Assembly (NCBI RefSeq): GCF_002892795.1
Contig: NZ_PJMC01000003.1
Span: forward strand, 186,001-250,000
Direction: 5' to 3'
Length of the DNA stretch: 64,000 bases
Source: Arthrobacter sp. AFG20
GTDB taxonomy: Bacteria > Actinomycetota > Actinomycetes > Actinomycetales > Micrococcaceae
The position numbers and the translations under genes were made by a program. This document shows, in pieces, positions 36,059 to 44,997 of this stretch (its first letter is position 1; each line of letters starts with the position of its first letter). A model generated the notes under the pieces. It made no database searches. It saw only the letters and a list, made by a program, of their open reading frames with translations, and was not told where the DNA came from.

Positions 36059-36520
36059 ATGGCCACAATCAACAAGATGACGGCAGGGATAGTCCTTGCC
36101 GCCGCCGTCGGAGGCGGGGCAATCGGCGCCGCGGCCCTGCCCGCCATGGCGGACAGCAGCACGGCATCCTCGACGGCGACGTACGCGCAGGGCGGCTACG
36201 GCGACGCCGGTGGCAGCGGCGGCGGTAACAGCGGCGGATCCCGGGGCCAGCACCAGGCGAACGGGAAGACCGAGGAAATCCTGACCGGCGATACCGCGGC
36301 CAAGGTCGAGGCCGCCGTCAAGGCCGCCCAGCCCGGCGCCACCATCGAACGGATGGAAACCGACGCCGATGGCGCCACCTACGAAGCCCACATCACCAAG
36401 GCGGACGGCACCCGTGCCACCGTGTTGCTGGATGCGAACTTCGCAGTTACCGGCACCGAGGAGGGCATCGGCGGGCGCAGCGGTCCGCGGGGCTCCGGCG
36501 ACGCCACCGCCAACGGCTAG
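36059..36520 (+). CDS. Secreted PepSY-like hypothetical protein
   Basis: A 153-residue protein with an N-terminal signal peptide (hydrophobic core AGIVLAAAVGGGAIGAAALP, likely cut after AMA near residue 31), a Gly/Ser-rich linker (about 40-65) and a PepSY-like fold at about 75-130 (TAAKVEAAVKAAQPGATIER, YEAHITKADGTRATVLLDANF). Such proteins occur widely in actinobacteria without a known function. AGGAG precedes the ATG. A stable hairpin follows. Confidence 0.8.
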   Translation: MATINKMTAGIVLAAAVGGGAIGAAALPAMADSSTASSTATYAQGGYGDAGGSGGGNSGGSRGQHQANGKTEEILTGDTAAKVEAAVKAAQPGATIERMETDADGATYEAHITKADGTRATVLLDANFAVTGTEEGIGGRSGPRGSGDATANG

Positions 36521-36535
36521 CGGCGGCTGCAACAG

Positions 36536-36570
36536 CGGCCCGCTGCATCCCATCGGGTTGCAGCGGGCCG
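36536..36570 (+). terminator. Hairpin after the PepSY-like gene
   Basis: CGGCCCGCTGCA (36536-36547) pairs perfectly with TGCAGCGGGCCG (36559-36570). It starts 15 bases after the stop codon; there is no strong T run. Confidence 0.65.
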
Positions 36571-36599
36571 GTTGAGAGGACCGGCCGTAGGATGAGGCC

Positions 36600-37067
36600 A
36601 TGTCAACGTACTCAGTCTCTCGCAGCACAGTCATCCCCGCCCCGGCCAAGGACGTGTTTCCGCTGGTCAACAGCTTCCGCGAGTGGACCAAATGGTCGCC
36701 TTGGGAGTCCGTGGACCCGGACATGAAGCGCACCTACTCCGGCGCAGAATCCGGCGTCGGCGCCAAGTATGCCTGGAGCGGCAACCGCAAGGCCGGTGCC
36801 GGCACCATGGAGATCGTCGAGTCGAAGGAGGCTGACGTCGTCCGGATTCGGCTCGAGTTCACCAAGCCGTTCGCCGCAGTCAACCCCACTGCCTTTACGT
36901 TCGTTCCGGAGGGTGGAGGAACCCGTGTCACCTGGACCATGGTCGGCGAGCACAAGGGCATCGGCAAGGTATTTGCGCTGTTCATGAACATGGACAAGAT
37001 GGTGGGCGGCGACTTCGAGAAGGGCCTGGCATCCCTGGCTTCTGCAGTCGGGCACAGGCAGGCTTAG
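36600..37067 (+). CDS. SRPBCC-family protein (polyketide cyclase/START-like)
   Basis: A 155-residue START-like protein with the usual opening (YSVSRSTVIPAPAKDVFPLV), then the FREWTKWSPWESVDPDMKRTY segment, and an antiparallel sheet ending in GTRVTWTMVGEH and a long C-terminal helix. The family forms a deep hydrophobic cavity for small ligands and takes many roles; nothing here points to one. Single gene. Confidence 0.85.
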   Translation: MSTYSVSRSTVIPAPAKDVFPLVNSFREWTKWSPWESVDPDMKRTYSGAESGVGAKYAWSGNRKAGAGTMEIVESKEADVVRIRLEFTKPFAAVNPTAFTFVPEGGGTRVTWTMVGEHKGIGKVFALFMNMDKMVGGDFEKGLASLASAVGHRQA

Positions 37068-37134
37068 TCTGCGGTTCCTCGGTCACGGGTTCTTGCCCGG
37101 CACTTGTTCGAAGGGCCTTTTTCCGGAAAGGTAG

Positions 37135-37146
37135 TAAGCACCCTTA
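37135..37146. promoter_or_regulatory. Palindrome TAAGCACCCTTA (stress-gene motif, copy 4)
   Basis: It lies 30 bases upstream of the small protein gene at 37177 and shares YAAG/CTTA half-sites with the sites at 13785, 13809, 13864 and 41946. The GGAAAGGTAG stretch before it resembles the GGAAATAG beside copy 3 on the other strand. Confidence 0.5.
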
Positions 37147-37176
37147 GCAGTTCCGGAAATCGCAGAGGAGAACACC

Positions 37177-37383
37177 ATGCAGATCGACAAGTCCCAGATC
37201 CTCGAATTTCTCAAGTCCCGGGGCGACAACGACAAGGCCGCACAGGCCGAAAATGAGCTGCCGGACCAAGTGGACACCGACCAGCACGCCGGGCTGCTCT
37301 CCAAGCTCGGCATCAATCCTGCCGACCTGCTGGGCAAGCTTCCCGGCGGGCTGGGGGACAAGCTTGGGGGCCTCGGGCTGTAG
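37177..37383 (+). CDS. Small hypothetical protein
   Basis: A 68-residue hydrophilic protein with an N-terminal helical part (IDKSQILEFLKSRGDNDKAA) and a Gly/Leu/Lys-rich tail (LLGKLPGGLGDKLGGLGL). AGGAG precedes the ATG, a stress-type palindrome lies upstream and a strong terminator downstream, so it is a real, independent transcription unit. No family recognised. The tail looks amphipathic and could touch the membrane. Confidence 0.75.
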   Translation: MQIDKSQILEFLKSRGDNDKAAQAENELPDQVDTDQHAGLLSKLGINPADLLGKLPGGLGDKLGGLGL

Positions 37384-37431
37384 CCGTATCGAGATATGGC
37401 TCGGACCGGCTCCGGCCGGGCCGCAGTACCG

Positions 37432-37473
37432 AAAAGACGGGTTTCCCGCGATTAAGCGGGGAGCCCGTCTTTT
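37432..37473. terminator. Strong intrinsic terminator
   Basis: AAAAGACGGG...CCCGTCTTTT with an inner CCCGC/GCGGG stem; the A and T runs make it work in either direction. It lies 49 bases after the small protein gene. Confidence 0.88.
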
Positions 37474-37545
37474 CTGGGTGCGCTGACGCTCGACTATCGT
37501 CTAAACAGAGCACTGATCGACGTCAACGAGGGAGGGGCAGGACGC

Positions 37546-38160
37546 ATGAAGCCAGAAGCTGCGCCGCGGCAGCGCCGCCTCCGGCAGGATTCGATCCGCA
37601 ACCAGCAGGAACTCGTGGTGGCTGTCGGCGAGCTTCTCCGCGAGGACCCGGGCTCGGCAACCATGCCTGCCGTGGCAGAACGCGCTGGCCTCTCCCTGGC
37701 AACGGCCTACCGGTACTTTCCGACGCTCGATGAGCTTCACCGCAAGTTCATGCTGAGCGTCATTGACGAGCTTTACGAGTCGACGAAGGGCCTGAAAAGC
37801 ACCGGAATGGACCTCTTCCAGGACACCATGGCGCAATGGCTCAAGGTCGTGGCCGAGTACGGCCCCGCCATGGTCCTTGTCCGTTCCCGCGAAGGGTTCC
37901 TAACCAGGCTAAAGGCCGGCGAACCCCACGCCCATGCCCTAGAACGGGTATGGGGGCCACCCGTCCGGCAGTTGCTCGAGGAAGCCAACATTGGCTGGGA
38001 CCAGCTTCCTTACGCACTTTCCCTGTTCAACGCCATGTTCAACTCCAGGGAGATCATGGATTTCCGGGCGGTGGCAAGCATGCCGGACGAGCAACTCGTG
38101 CAGCGGTGCAGCCGCCTCTACTGGAGCGCCATTCAGGGATTGCGCAGCACAGAAGACTGA
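37546..38160 (+). CDS. TetR-family transcriptional regulator
   Basis: A 204-residue protein with an N-terminal helix-turn-helix (about 12-65; MPAVAERAGLSLATAYRYFP and a following DELHRKFM) and a helical C-terminal domain. The upstream gene is separated by a terminator and the AEC carrier gene downstream begins after 120 bases, so the carrier may be the target. No ligand can be inferred. Confidence 0.83.
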   Translation: MKPEAAPRQRRLRQDSIRNQQELVVAVGELLREDPGSATMPAVAERAGLSLATAYRYFPTLDELHRKFMLSVIDELYESTKGLKSTGMDLFQDTMAQWLKVVAEYGPAMVLVRSREGFLTRLKAGEPHAHALERVWGPPVRQLLEEANIGWDQLPYALSLFNAMFNSREIMDFRAVASMPDEQLVQRCSRLYWSAIQGLRSTED

Positions 38161-38280
38161 CCGGCCGCCCCTGGCCGCCAAGCCTTCCGGACGCCGTCCA
38201 GCGCTAAATAACACTGTAGTCTTAGATAAGCCCCGACCGCCGGCGTCGTAAGGGGGAACCGGACGATTGAGGACAGCGGC

Positions 38281-39204
38281 TTGGATGGAGTCTTAAAGGG
38301 ATTCTTTGTGGTGGGCATGGTCCTGCTCGTCGGCTACATTCTGGCCAGGACAAACGCCCTCGGGCCGCACGGGACGAAGGTACTGTCCACCCTGACCTTC
38401 ATGGTCGGGCTGCCGAGCCTGATGTTCTCCACGATCGCTTCGCGGCACATCTCCGAAGTCCTCAGCCAGACAGGCCTCATCTCCGTCGTCACGGCACTTT
38501 GCTGCATGGCGCTGTTCGCGCTCAGCGGGGCAATCGGCAGGTGGGGCGTCCGGCGCACCACGGTCGGTGCGCTGGCCACAGGAATCGTCAACTCCACGAA
38601 CCTCGGCGTTCCGTTGTCCCTGTATATTCTCGGCAGTGCCACGTTCGTCACGCCGATCATGCTGTTCCAACTGGCGCTCGTGACCCCCGTGGCGCTGACC
38701 ATCCTGGACCTGACCGATCCTGACGGGAAAAGAACGTCTGTGTGGAGCATCCTGTCCACTCCCCTGCGCAACCCCGTCACGGTGGCAGCCATCCTCGGCG
38801 TCATTGTCAGCGCGGCCGGGATTGAACTTCCGGCCCTGGCGCTGGATCCTCTGAAGCTGGTGGCCCAGCTGACGGTTCCGCTGATGCTGATCATCTTCGG
38901 CATGTCGCTCCACGGCCTGTCACCGCGCCAAGGTTCGGAGGACCGCGTCCCCACGCTGTTCGCGGTGGTTCTCAAGTCGGCCGTCCAGCCGGCTCTAGCG
39001 TGGCTGCTGGCCGTGTTTGTGTTCCACCTCGATACCTTCAGCACCTTCGTTGTCACGGCCTGCGCCATCCTTCCCACCGGGCAGAACGTGGTCCTTTACG
39101 CAGTCCGGTACGGCGTGGGCCAGAACCTTGCGCAATCCACGGCCGTCATTACATCGGCTTTGGCCATCCCCCTGCTTCTGGGGGCGGCCTGGCTGTTTGG
39201 CTGA
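38281..39204 (+). CDS. AEC-family (auxin efflux carrier-like) transporter
   Basis: A 307-residue protein with about ten hydrophobic segments and the AEC pattern: N-terminal VLLVGYILARTNAL, mid-protein NSTNLGVPLSLYILG and the C-terminal ACAILPTGQNVVLYAVRYG. In bacteria, characterised members carry malonate, malate or other organic acids. The start is a TTG with GAGGAC upstream, supported because the usual N-terminus begins here. Substrate unknown. Confidence 0.85.
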   Translation: MDGVLKGFFVVGMVLLVGYILARTNALGPHGTKVLSTLTFMVGLPSLMFSTIASRHISEVLSQTGLISVVTALCCMALFALSGAIGRWGVRRTTVGALATGIVNSTNLGVPLSLYILGSATFVTPIMLFQLALVTPVALTILDLTDPDGKRTSVWSILSTPLRNPVTVAAILGVIVSAAGIELPALALDPLKLVAQLTVPLMLIIFGMSLHGLSPRQGSEDRVPTLFAVVLKSAVQPALAWLLAVFVFHLDTFSTFVVTACAILPTGQNVVLYAVRYGVGQNLAQSTAVITSALAIPLLLGAAWLFG

Positions 39205-39253
39205 CTCCTGCCCAGCTACAGACGGCGGCCGCACTCCCGGAATAAACTCTGCC

Positions 39254-40420
39254 ATGGACTTCGTGAACAGTGATGGGCCTTCGTTGGATCCCTTCCCGCA
39301 GTACGAAAAGATGCGGGAGCGCGCACCCGTATTCCAGGACGAGGCATCCGGAAGCTGGCATGTCTTCAGGTACGACGACGTCCAGCGGGTTTTGTCCGAA
39401 CACGGGACGTTCTCTTCAAGGATGGGAGGCGATGATCCATCCGAGACGGGCCAGCTGTTCGCGGCGAGCCTGATCACCGCCGACCCGCCCCGGCACCGGC
39501 AGTTGCGCTCCCTCGTGACCCAGGCGTTCACCCCGAAAGCAGTGGACGGCCTAGCGCCGCGCATCTCGGCCCTGACGGAGGAGCTGCTGGACGGGATTGC
39601 TTCCCAGGGTTCAGCGGACCTCATCGCCGAACTGGCCTACCCGCTGCCAGTGATCGTGATCGCGGAGCTCATGGGCATCCCCGCCGAGGACCGCGACCGC
39701 TTCAAGCACTGGTCCGATGTGATCGTCAGCCAGACGCAGACCGGAGCGCAGACTGCCGACCACAGCTCCACCAACCGGGAAATGACCGAGTACTTCCTGG
39801 CCCTCATCGAACACCGCAGACGCCAGCCCGGAACTGATCTGATCAGCAACCTGCTCGTGGCCGAGATCGACGGGCAAAAGCTGAGCGTGGCCGAACTGCT
39901 GGGCTTCTGCAGCCTCCTGCTCGTGGCCGGCAACGAAACCACCACCAACCTGATCGGCAACGCGGTCCTCAGTTTCACCGAACAGCCCGGAACGATGGAA
40001 CGGCTCCGCGCCGAGCCCTCCCTGCTTCCCCACGCCATAGAAGAAGTGCTGCGCTACCGCTCCCCCGTCCAGTCGATGTACCGGGTGACAGCCACGGACA
40101 CCACCCTCGGCGACGTCCACGTCCCGGCCGGCGCCCCGCTGGTTGCCTGGATCGGTTCAGCCAATCGCGATGAGCGCCAATTCCGTGAACCCGAACAGTT
40201 CGACATCGACCGGACGCCAAACCGGCATCTCGCCTTCGGCCACGGCATCCACTTCTGCCTCGGTGCCCCGCTGGCCAGGCTCGAAGCCAGGATCGCGCTG
40301 CAGGGCATTCTGGACCGGCTCCCCGGACTGGCCCTCCCCCCGGGAGCCCGTCTCGTACGGATGGACAGCACCATCATTTACGGAGTCAAGGAGCTGCCCG
40401 TCAGCTGGACCACCTCTTGA
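39254..40420 (+). CDS. Cytochrome P450
   Basis: A 388-residue bacterial P450. The I-helix oxygen-activation motif is AGNETT (about 225-230), the K-helix EEVLR, and the haem-binding loop FGHGIHFCLGAPLARLEA with the Cys ligand at C335. The ATG at 39254 gives the normal N-terminus; the frame runs upstream through the AEC gene end. It needs a ferredoxin and reductase, which are not encoded nearby. It most resembles the CYP107/CYP105-type actinobacterial group; the hydroxylated substrate is unknown. Confidence 0.93.
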   Translation: MDFVNSDGPSLDPFPQYEKMRERAPVFQDEASGSWHVFRYDDVQRVLSEHGTFSSRMGGDDPSETGQLFAASLITADPPRHRQLRSLVTQAFTPKAVDGLAPRISALTEELLDGIASQGSADLIAELAYPLPVIVIAELMGIPAEDRDRFKHWSDVIVSQTQTGAQTADHSSTNREMTEYFLALIEHRRRQPGTDLISNLLVAEIDGQKLSVAELLGFCSLLLVAGNETTTNLIGNAVLSFTEQPGTMERLRAEPSLLPHAIEEVLRYRSPVQSMYRVTATDTTLGDVHVPAGAPLVAWIGSANRDERQFREPEQFDIDRTPNRHLAFGHGIHFCLGAPLARLEARIALQGILDRLPGLALPPGARLVRMDSTIIYGVKELPVSWTTS

Positions 40421-40477
40421 CCCGGCCGGGATTGGAACGGATGCTGGTTCCTTCGTTTACCGCCCCGAGGAAGGCCG

Positions 40478-41281
40478 ATGATGTCCGCTACTCGATCAGT
40501 TCTGTCCAGGTTCCGATGGCTTCCGGCGCTGGCCGTCACTGTCATGCTGATGCTTCAGGCCGTCCCGGCCGAGGCAGCCGCCGCGGGAGTCGGCAATGAC
40601 GTTTCGTGGCCCCAGTGCGGCAAGGCGCTGCCGAAGGGACCGGCTTTCGGGATCGTGGGGGTCAACAACGGCCTCGCGAACACCACGAACCCGTGCCTGG
40701 CCACCCAACTGACCTGGGCCGGGTCCTCGTCGGGCACCACGGGGCAGCCCAAAGTGCAGCTGTACGTCAACACCGCCAACCCCGGTCTGGCGGGCAGCTG
40801 GTGGCCCACCAGCAACACGTATGCCGGCACCAAGGTCTTCAACCCCTACGGCGACTGCAAAGCGAACGACGTCGGTCCGGCCTGCTCCTACATGTACGGC
40901 TGGGCCAAGGCCTACGACGATGCGTACATCCGCGGCATCAGTAACCCTTCCGCCTACACCTGGTGGCTGGATGTGGAAACCGGGAACTCCTGGTCCGGCG
41001 ACAAGGTTGCCAACCGGGCAGACCTGGAGGGCATGGTCGCCTTCTTCAGCAGCATCAACGCGAAAACCGGGATCTACTCCACCGCCACGCAGTGGTCCCA
41101 GATTGCCGGCACCGTTCCCGCAGCCAGCCCGCTGTTCACGCTTCCCAGCTGGCTGGCCGGGGCAAGGACCCTGACCGCGGCCACCCGCAACTGCTCCAAC
41201 GCCGCTCTGACCGCCGGCGGCAGTGTCTCACTCACCCAGTATGTCTCCGGCGGCTACGACTACGACTACTCCTGCATTTGA
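40478..41281 (+). CDS. Secreted GH25-like (lysozyme-fold) protein
   Basis: A 267-residue protein with a signal peptide (basic start, core WLPALAVTVMLMLQAVP, cleavage after the Ala-rich AEAAAA near residue 34). The mature part begins DVSWPQCGKALP and contains WWLDVETGNSW and SLTQYVSGGYDYDYSC, a pattern similar to GH25-type muramidase folds in which Asp and Glu form the active site. Four cysteines suggest disulfides. I call it GH25-like without claiming lysozyme activity. AGGAAGG precedes the first of two ATGs. Confidence 0.75.
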   Translation: MMSATRSVLSRFRWLPALAVTVMLMLQAVPAEAAAAGVGNDVSWPQCGKALPKGPAFGIVGVNNGLANTTNPCLATQLTWAGSSSGTTGQPKVQLYVNTANPGLAGSWWPTSNTYAGTKVFNPYGDCKANDVGPACSYMYGWAKAYDDAYIRGISNPSAYTWWLDVETGNSWSGDKVANRADLEGMVAFFSSINAKTGIYSTATQWSQIAGTVPAASPLFTLPSWLAGARTLTAATRNCSNAALTAGGSVSLTQYVSGGYDYDYSCI

Positions 41282-41309
41282 CGTAGCTCCAGCCGGCAAC
41301 CCAACACAA

Positions 41310-41372
41310 CAACGCGGGGTCACTTTCCGCCCAATCCGGACCTCCGAATGGGCGCTGAGTGACCCCGCGTTG
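41310..41372. repeat. Intergenic palindromic element, second type
   Basis: CAACGCGGGGTCACT (41310-41324) pairs perfectly with AGTGACCCCGCGTTG (41358-41372), and the centre continues as an imperfect stem (CGCCCAATCCGGA against TCCGAATGGGCG). It lies between convergent genes. At 63 bases it equals the length of the two other dispersed elements but has unrelated sequence. It could end transcription both ways, though it has no T run. Confidence 0.7.
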
Positions 41373-41382
41373 CAGTTTGGAG

Positions 41383-41865
41383 TTACAGTTCGACGGTGCC
41401 GCTTTCGCCGACACTCATTCGGCTGTGGGTGACCCTCGACTTGACCCACTGCAGGACCGTCGCCGCAGTCCCGCCGGGGCTGGTCCAGTACTCCGCGGAG
41501 TCGGAGTCCACGCGCAGCAGGACTACCTCGGGGGTGTCCGGCCCGTCCGGGAACCAGGCCTCGACGGACTGGTTCCACAGTTCGCGGATCTTGGTCCGGT
41601 CGCGTACCACTTCGGCAGTCCCGGCAACCGAGACCCACTCGGTCCGCTTGCCGAAGGACACGTTGACCCTGGCATCGGCAGTCACGTGCGCCACCTGAGA
41701 GGTTGCCTCCCCGGTGAAGAACCACATGTCGCCGTCGTCCTTCACGTCCTGGACGGCCAGCGGCCGGCTGACCAGGGCGCCTTCTTCATTGATGGTGGTG
41801 AACATTCCGATGTGGGAATCGTTGATGATGTCCGTGACCTTGCTGATGCTTTCCGTGCCCGTCAT
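41383..41865 (-). CDS. Pyridoxamine 5-phosphate oxidase-like general stress protein
   Basis: A 160-residue split-barrel flavin-binding protein of the PPOX superfamily, close to general stress protein 26: SKVTDIINDSHIGMFTTI, SRPLAVQDVKDDGDMWFFTG, NVSFGKRTEWVSVAGTAEVV and YWTSPGG can be read in order. Such proteins may bind FMN, F420 or haem; the activity is unknown. A YAAG-N4-CTTA palindrome lies 81 bases upstream and two near-copies of AGTACGTTC lie closer, around 41886-41905. Confidence 0.87.
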   Translation of the reverse strand: MTGTESISKVTDIINDSHIGMFTTINEEGALVSRPLAVQDVKDDGDMWFFTGEATSQVAHVTADARVNVSFGKRTEWVSVAGTAEVVRDRTKIRELWNQSVEAWFPDGPDTPEVVLLRVDSDSAEYWTSPGGTAATVLQWVKSRVTHSRMSVGESGTVEL

Positions 41866-41945
41866 GCTGTCACCTCGTTCTGCTCGAGTACGTTCTCAGT
41901 ACGTTCAGTTGGACCGGGTCAATGCCCCAGCAGCCACTCTATTAG

Positions 41946-41957
41946 TAAGTGTGCTTA
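41946..41957. promoter_or_regulatory. Palindrome TAAGTGTGCTTA (stress-gene motif, copy 5)
   Basis: Located in the gap between the APC permease stop and the PPOX stress gene, 81 bases upstream of the latter. It differs from copy 3 only in the first base. Confidence 0.5.
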
Positions 41958-41965
41958 GTTTCCAG

Positions 41966-43480
41966 TCAGAGCCCCCGTGCCAGCACCTTGCCCTTGAAGA
42001 ACTCGGGCCGGATCCGGGCCAGCACCAGCATCGTGACCACGCCAAGCAGAATGACGCCCATGCCCAGGATGAACACCATGCCCACGCCTCCCACCGACGA
42101 ACCGGAACCGTACTCCGGGTCCATGGAGTCGTACGCCGTCTTGACGAACATCACCAACAGGATCACCCCGCCCAGCAGCGGAGCCAGGAACTTGAAGAGG
42201 AAAGCCCGTGCGCTGCTGAACGCCACTGCCCGGAAGAACCAGACACACGCGAGCGCCGTGATCCCGTAGTAGAAGCAGATCATCATGCCCAGCGCGGTGA
42301 TGGTGTCCCACAGCGCATTCTCGGACGTGGTCCGGGTGATGACATAGAACGCCGCCGCGGCAACAGCCGCCGCAACCGTGGCGTAGCTCGGTGACTTGAA
42401 GGTGGGGCTGACCCTGCCGAACTTCCCGGGCAGGGCTTTGTAGTGGCCCATAGCCAGCAGCGTCCGGGCCGGGGAGACGAACGTGGACTGCAGCGACGCC
42501 GCGGAACTGCTGAGGATGGCCAGCGACATCAGGATGGCGAACGGCCCCATGACCGGCCCGGACAGGACCGCGAAGATGCTGGACTGGTTGTCCGGATTGC
42601 CGGTGCCCAGGCCGGCCTCCCCCACACCCGCGAAGGACAGGGTGGCCAGCGCGGCCGTCATGTAGATGGCCACGATGACGACGACGGTCACCGTCGCCGC
42701 CCGCCCGGGGGTCTTCTCAGGGTTCCGCGTCTCCTCATTCATGGTCAGGGTCACGTCCCAGCCCCAGTAGATGAAGATCGACAGTGACACCCCGGCCGCA
42801 AAGGCGGAGAAGGAGTCCACGGCGAAGGGGTTGAACCAGTCCGGCGAGATGGCCGTGGCGTCGAAGGCGGTCCCGTTGGCCACGTGCACGAACGCGGAGA
42901 CGGCGAACCACCCCAGCACCAGCAGCTGGAACCCTACCAGGACGTACTGGACGCCCTTGGTGGTTTCCATGCCGCGGTAGGAGATCCAGCACGCCGCCGC
43001 GATGAACACCAGGGTGGTGGCGATGTTCAGCGGCAGATTCTTTGACAGCTCAGCGATCCCGGGATCGCCGAGCAGCTGGGCGAGCATCAGGTAGAAAAAG
43101 TCGACGGCGACCGCCGCCAGGTTGGACAGCACGATGATGGTGGCGGCGATCAGCCCCCACCCTCCCATCCAGCCGATCCACGGGCCAAAAGCACGCGTTG
43201 CCCACGTGAAGGAGGTTCCGGCGTCGGGCATTGCGTTGTTCAGCTCCCGGTAGCCGAGCGCCACCAGCAGCATGGGGATGAATCCCACCAGGAAGACCGC
43301 CGGTAGGTGCACGCCGACCTCGGACACGGTGGGGCCCAGGGCCGCGGTGAGCGTGTACGCCGGCGCGATGCAGGACACCCCGATCACCACGGCCCCGATC
43401 AGCCCGACAGACCCGGCCTTGAGGCCCTTTTCACTCAGGGTTTTGTGCGCGTCCGGGGTGACGGCAGCTTTTGTACTCAT
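41966..43480 (-). CDS. APC-superfamily amino acid/amine permease
   Basis: A 504-residue transporter with about twelve membrane segments. The N-terminal GSVGLIGAVVIGVSCIAPAY matches the substrate-binding bend of APC proteins, followed by YRELNNAMPDAGTSFTWATR. The ATG at 43480 has AGAGG upstream. It follows the amine oxidase gene by 52 bases in the same direction, so it most likely imports an amine or amino acid for that enzyme. Confidence 0.9.
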   Translation of the reverse strand: MSTKAAVTPDAHKTLSEKGLKAGSVGLIGAVVIGVSCIAPAYTLTAALGPTVSEVGVHLPAVFLVGFIPMLLVALGYRELNNAMPDAGTSFTWATRAFGPWIGWMGGWGLIAATIIVLSNLAAVAVDFFYLMLAQLLGDPGIAELSKNLPLNIATTLVFIAAACWISYRGMETTKGVQYVLVGFQLLVLGWFAVSAFVHVANGTAFDATAISPDWFNPFAVDSFSAFAAGVSLSIFIYWGWDVTLTMNEETRNPEKTPGRAATVTVVVIVAIYMTAALATLSFAGVGEAGLGTGNPDNQSSIFAVLSGPVMGPFAILMSLAILSSSAASLQSTFVSPARTLLAMGHYKALPGKFGRVSPTFKSPSYATVAAAVAAAAFYVITRTTSENALWDTITALGMMICFYYGITALACVWFFRAVAFSSARAFLFKFLAPLLGGVILLVMFVKTAYDSMDPEYGSGSSVGGVGMVFILGMGVILLGVVTMLVLARIRPEFFKGKVLARGL

Positions 43481-43532
43481 GGAATTGCCTCTTGTCATTC
43501 ATCCTTGAATGGGGGGATGCGCGGCTGCGCTA

Positions 43533-44957
43533 TTAGCCGACGGCGGCCGTTGCGTTCGCCAGTTCAGGCTCACCCTGCGTTTCGGCGGACGCGGCAGCTG
43601 CGGCGATGCGGGCTGCGGTGGACTGGCCCATGCGGACCGCCCCGTCCACATGCTGGTAGCCTTCGGCAGCGAGATCGGAGGAGCACCAGTAGATGGGCCC
43701 GACGGCTGCGTGCTGGTCCTTGCCGTAGCGGTGCAGCCCGCCGAGGTCGTAGCTGGCGGCGTAGGCGCCGCGCGTCCACTCTTCCGAGCCCCAGTCGGAC
43801 TCGTAGTACACCTCAGGCTCCAGGGCCTTGTCCCCCAGGAAGCCGGCGATCGATTCCAGGACGGCGCGCTTGCGGTCTTCGGCACCCAGCTCGAAGACGG
43901 CGTCGGCCTTTTCATCAGAGATGAAGCCCACGAGCGTTCCGCGGGTGTCGCCGTGGTTGGTGTTGTCGTAGACCTCCTGGACCAGCGAGCCAGCGCCGAA
44001 CCCGGTGCCGGAGAGCCCGTCCTCGCGCCAGAAGGGCGTGCTGTAAACGGCGTGCACCTTGATGACCAGGCCGAGGGACTGGTGTTGGTGCATCTGGTGC
44101 TGGCGGCGCGGCAGCGGCGGGTTGAAGGAAACCCGAGAGTACAGGTTGGGCGGCACGGCCATGATCACGAAGCGCGCGTTCACCGCGGCCCGGTCAGAGA
44201 CGGCGGTGACGCGGTGGCCGCTGCCGCCGTCGGCCTCCCAATGGATGGTGCGCACCGGGCTGTTAAGGACTACGTCGGTCCCAAGTTCCGCTGCCTGCAG
44301 CAGGGAAACCTGCTGCATCCCGCCGATAACCCGCTTGTCCAGGATGAAGTCCTCATCCGTGAGGTGGGAGAAGGAACCCGCGGAGGCGGCCATCAGGACG
44401 GCCTGCAGGGCGGAGAACGCGTGGGCCGGCTTGGTGAGCATGCCGCCGGCGATGAAGAGCCCGATGTTGTTGCAGGCTTCCTCGTCCGGGGAGTTCTGGC
44501 GCAGCCAGTGGTGGAAGGAGATGGTGTCCAGCTCCCGGGCCTTGGGGTGCGCCCACGGTTCGGCGGGGCCGACCTCGGCCGCCAGTTCATCCAGCAGTGC
44601 GATGAGCTTGTCCATCTCGGCAGCCGTGGTGGCGCTGACAGGGAACATGTCGCCGGTGTAGCGGACCGGCGAGCCATCCGCCCCGACGTAGACGGACTCG
44701 CCTTCGCGGTAGCGGGAGTACGTTTTCAGGCCGAGCTCGTCCAGCAGGGCCAGCAGGGCGGTCTGGTCCGGCGATACCCACTGGCCGCCGATCTCGAGCA
44801 TGGCACCGTCCACGGTGTCGGTCCACGTCCGGCCGCCCACGCGGTCACGGGCTTCCAGCACGGCGACGGTCAGGCCGGCCTTTTTCAGTTGCCGGGCGGC
44901 GGTCAGGCCGGAGGGGCCGGCGCCGACGATCACTACGTCGCGGTCAAGATTCAGCAT
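43533..44957 (-). CDS. Flavin monoamine oxidase
   Basis: A 474-residue FAD enzyme of the amine oxidase family. It has the dinucleotide motif VVIVGAGPSGLTAARQL and the VLEARDRVGGRTW segment at the N-terminus, GGQWVSPDQ, and the C-terminal FAD contact EGYQHVDGAVRMGQSTA. Relatives oxidise putrescine, tyramine or similar amines to aldehydes with release of ammonia and hydrogen peroxide. First gene of an operon with the APC permease; a 21-base palindrome in front of it suggests control by the divergent TetR protein. Confidence 0.9.
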   Translation of the reverse strand: MLNLDRDVVIVGAGPSGLTAARQLKKAGLTVAVLEARDRVGGRTWTDTVDGAMLEIGGQWVSPDQTALLALLDELGLKTYSRYREGESVYVGADGSPVRYTGDMFPVSATTAAEMDKLIALLDELAAEVGPAEPWAHPKARELDTISFHHWLRQNSPDEEACNNIGLFIAGGMLTKPAHAFSALQAVLMAASAGSFSHLTDEDFILDKRVIGGMQQVSLLQAAELGTDVVLNSPVRTIHWEADGGSGHRVTAVSDRAAVNARFVIMAVPPNLYSRVSFNPPLPRRQHQMHQHQSLGLVIKVHAVYSTPFWREDGLSGTGFGAGSLVQEVYDNTNHGDTRGTLVGFISDEKADAVFELGAEDRKRAVLESIAGFLGDKALEPEVYYESDWGSEEWTRGAYAASYDLGGLHRYGKDQHAAVGPIYWCSSDLAAEGYQHVDGAVRMGQSTAARIAAAAASAETQGEPELANATAAVG

Positions 44958-44997
44958 GATGTCCTTTCTCTGTGGCCGCTTAAGTAATGCGAACCAC

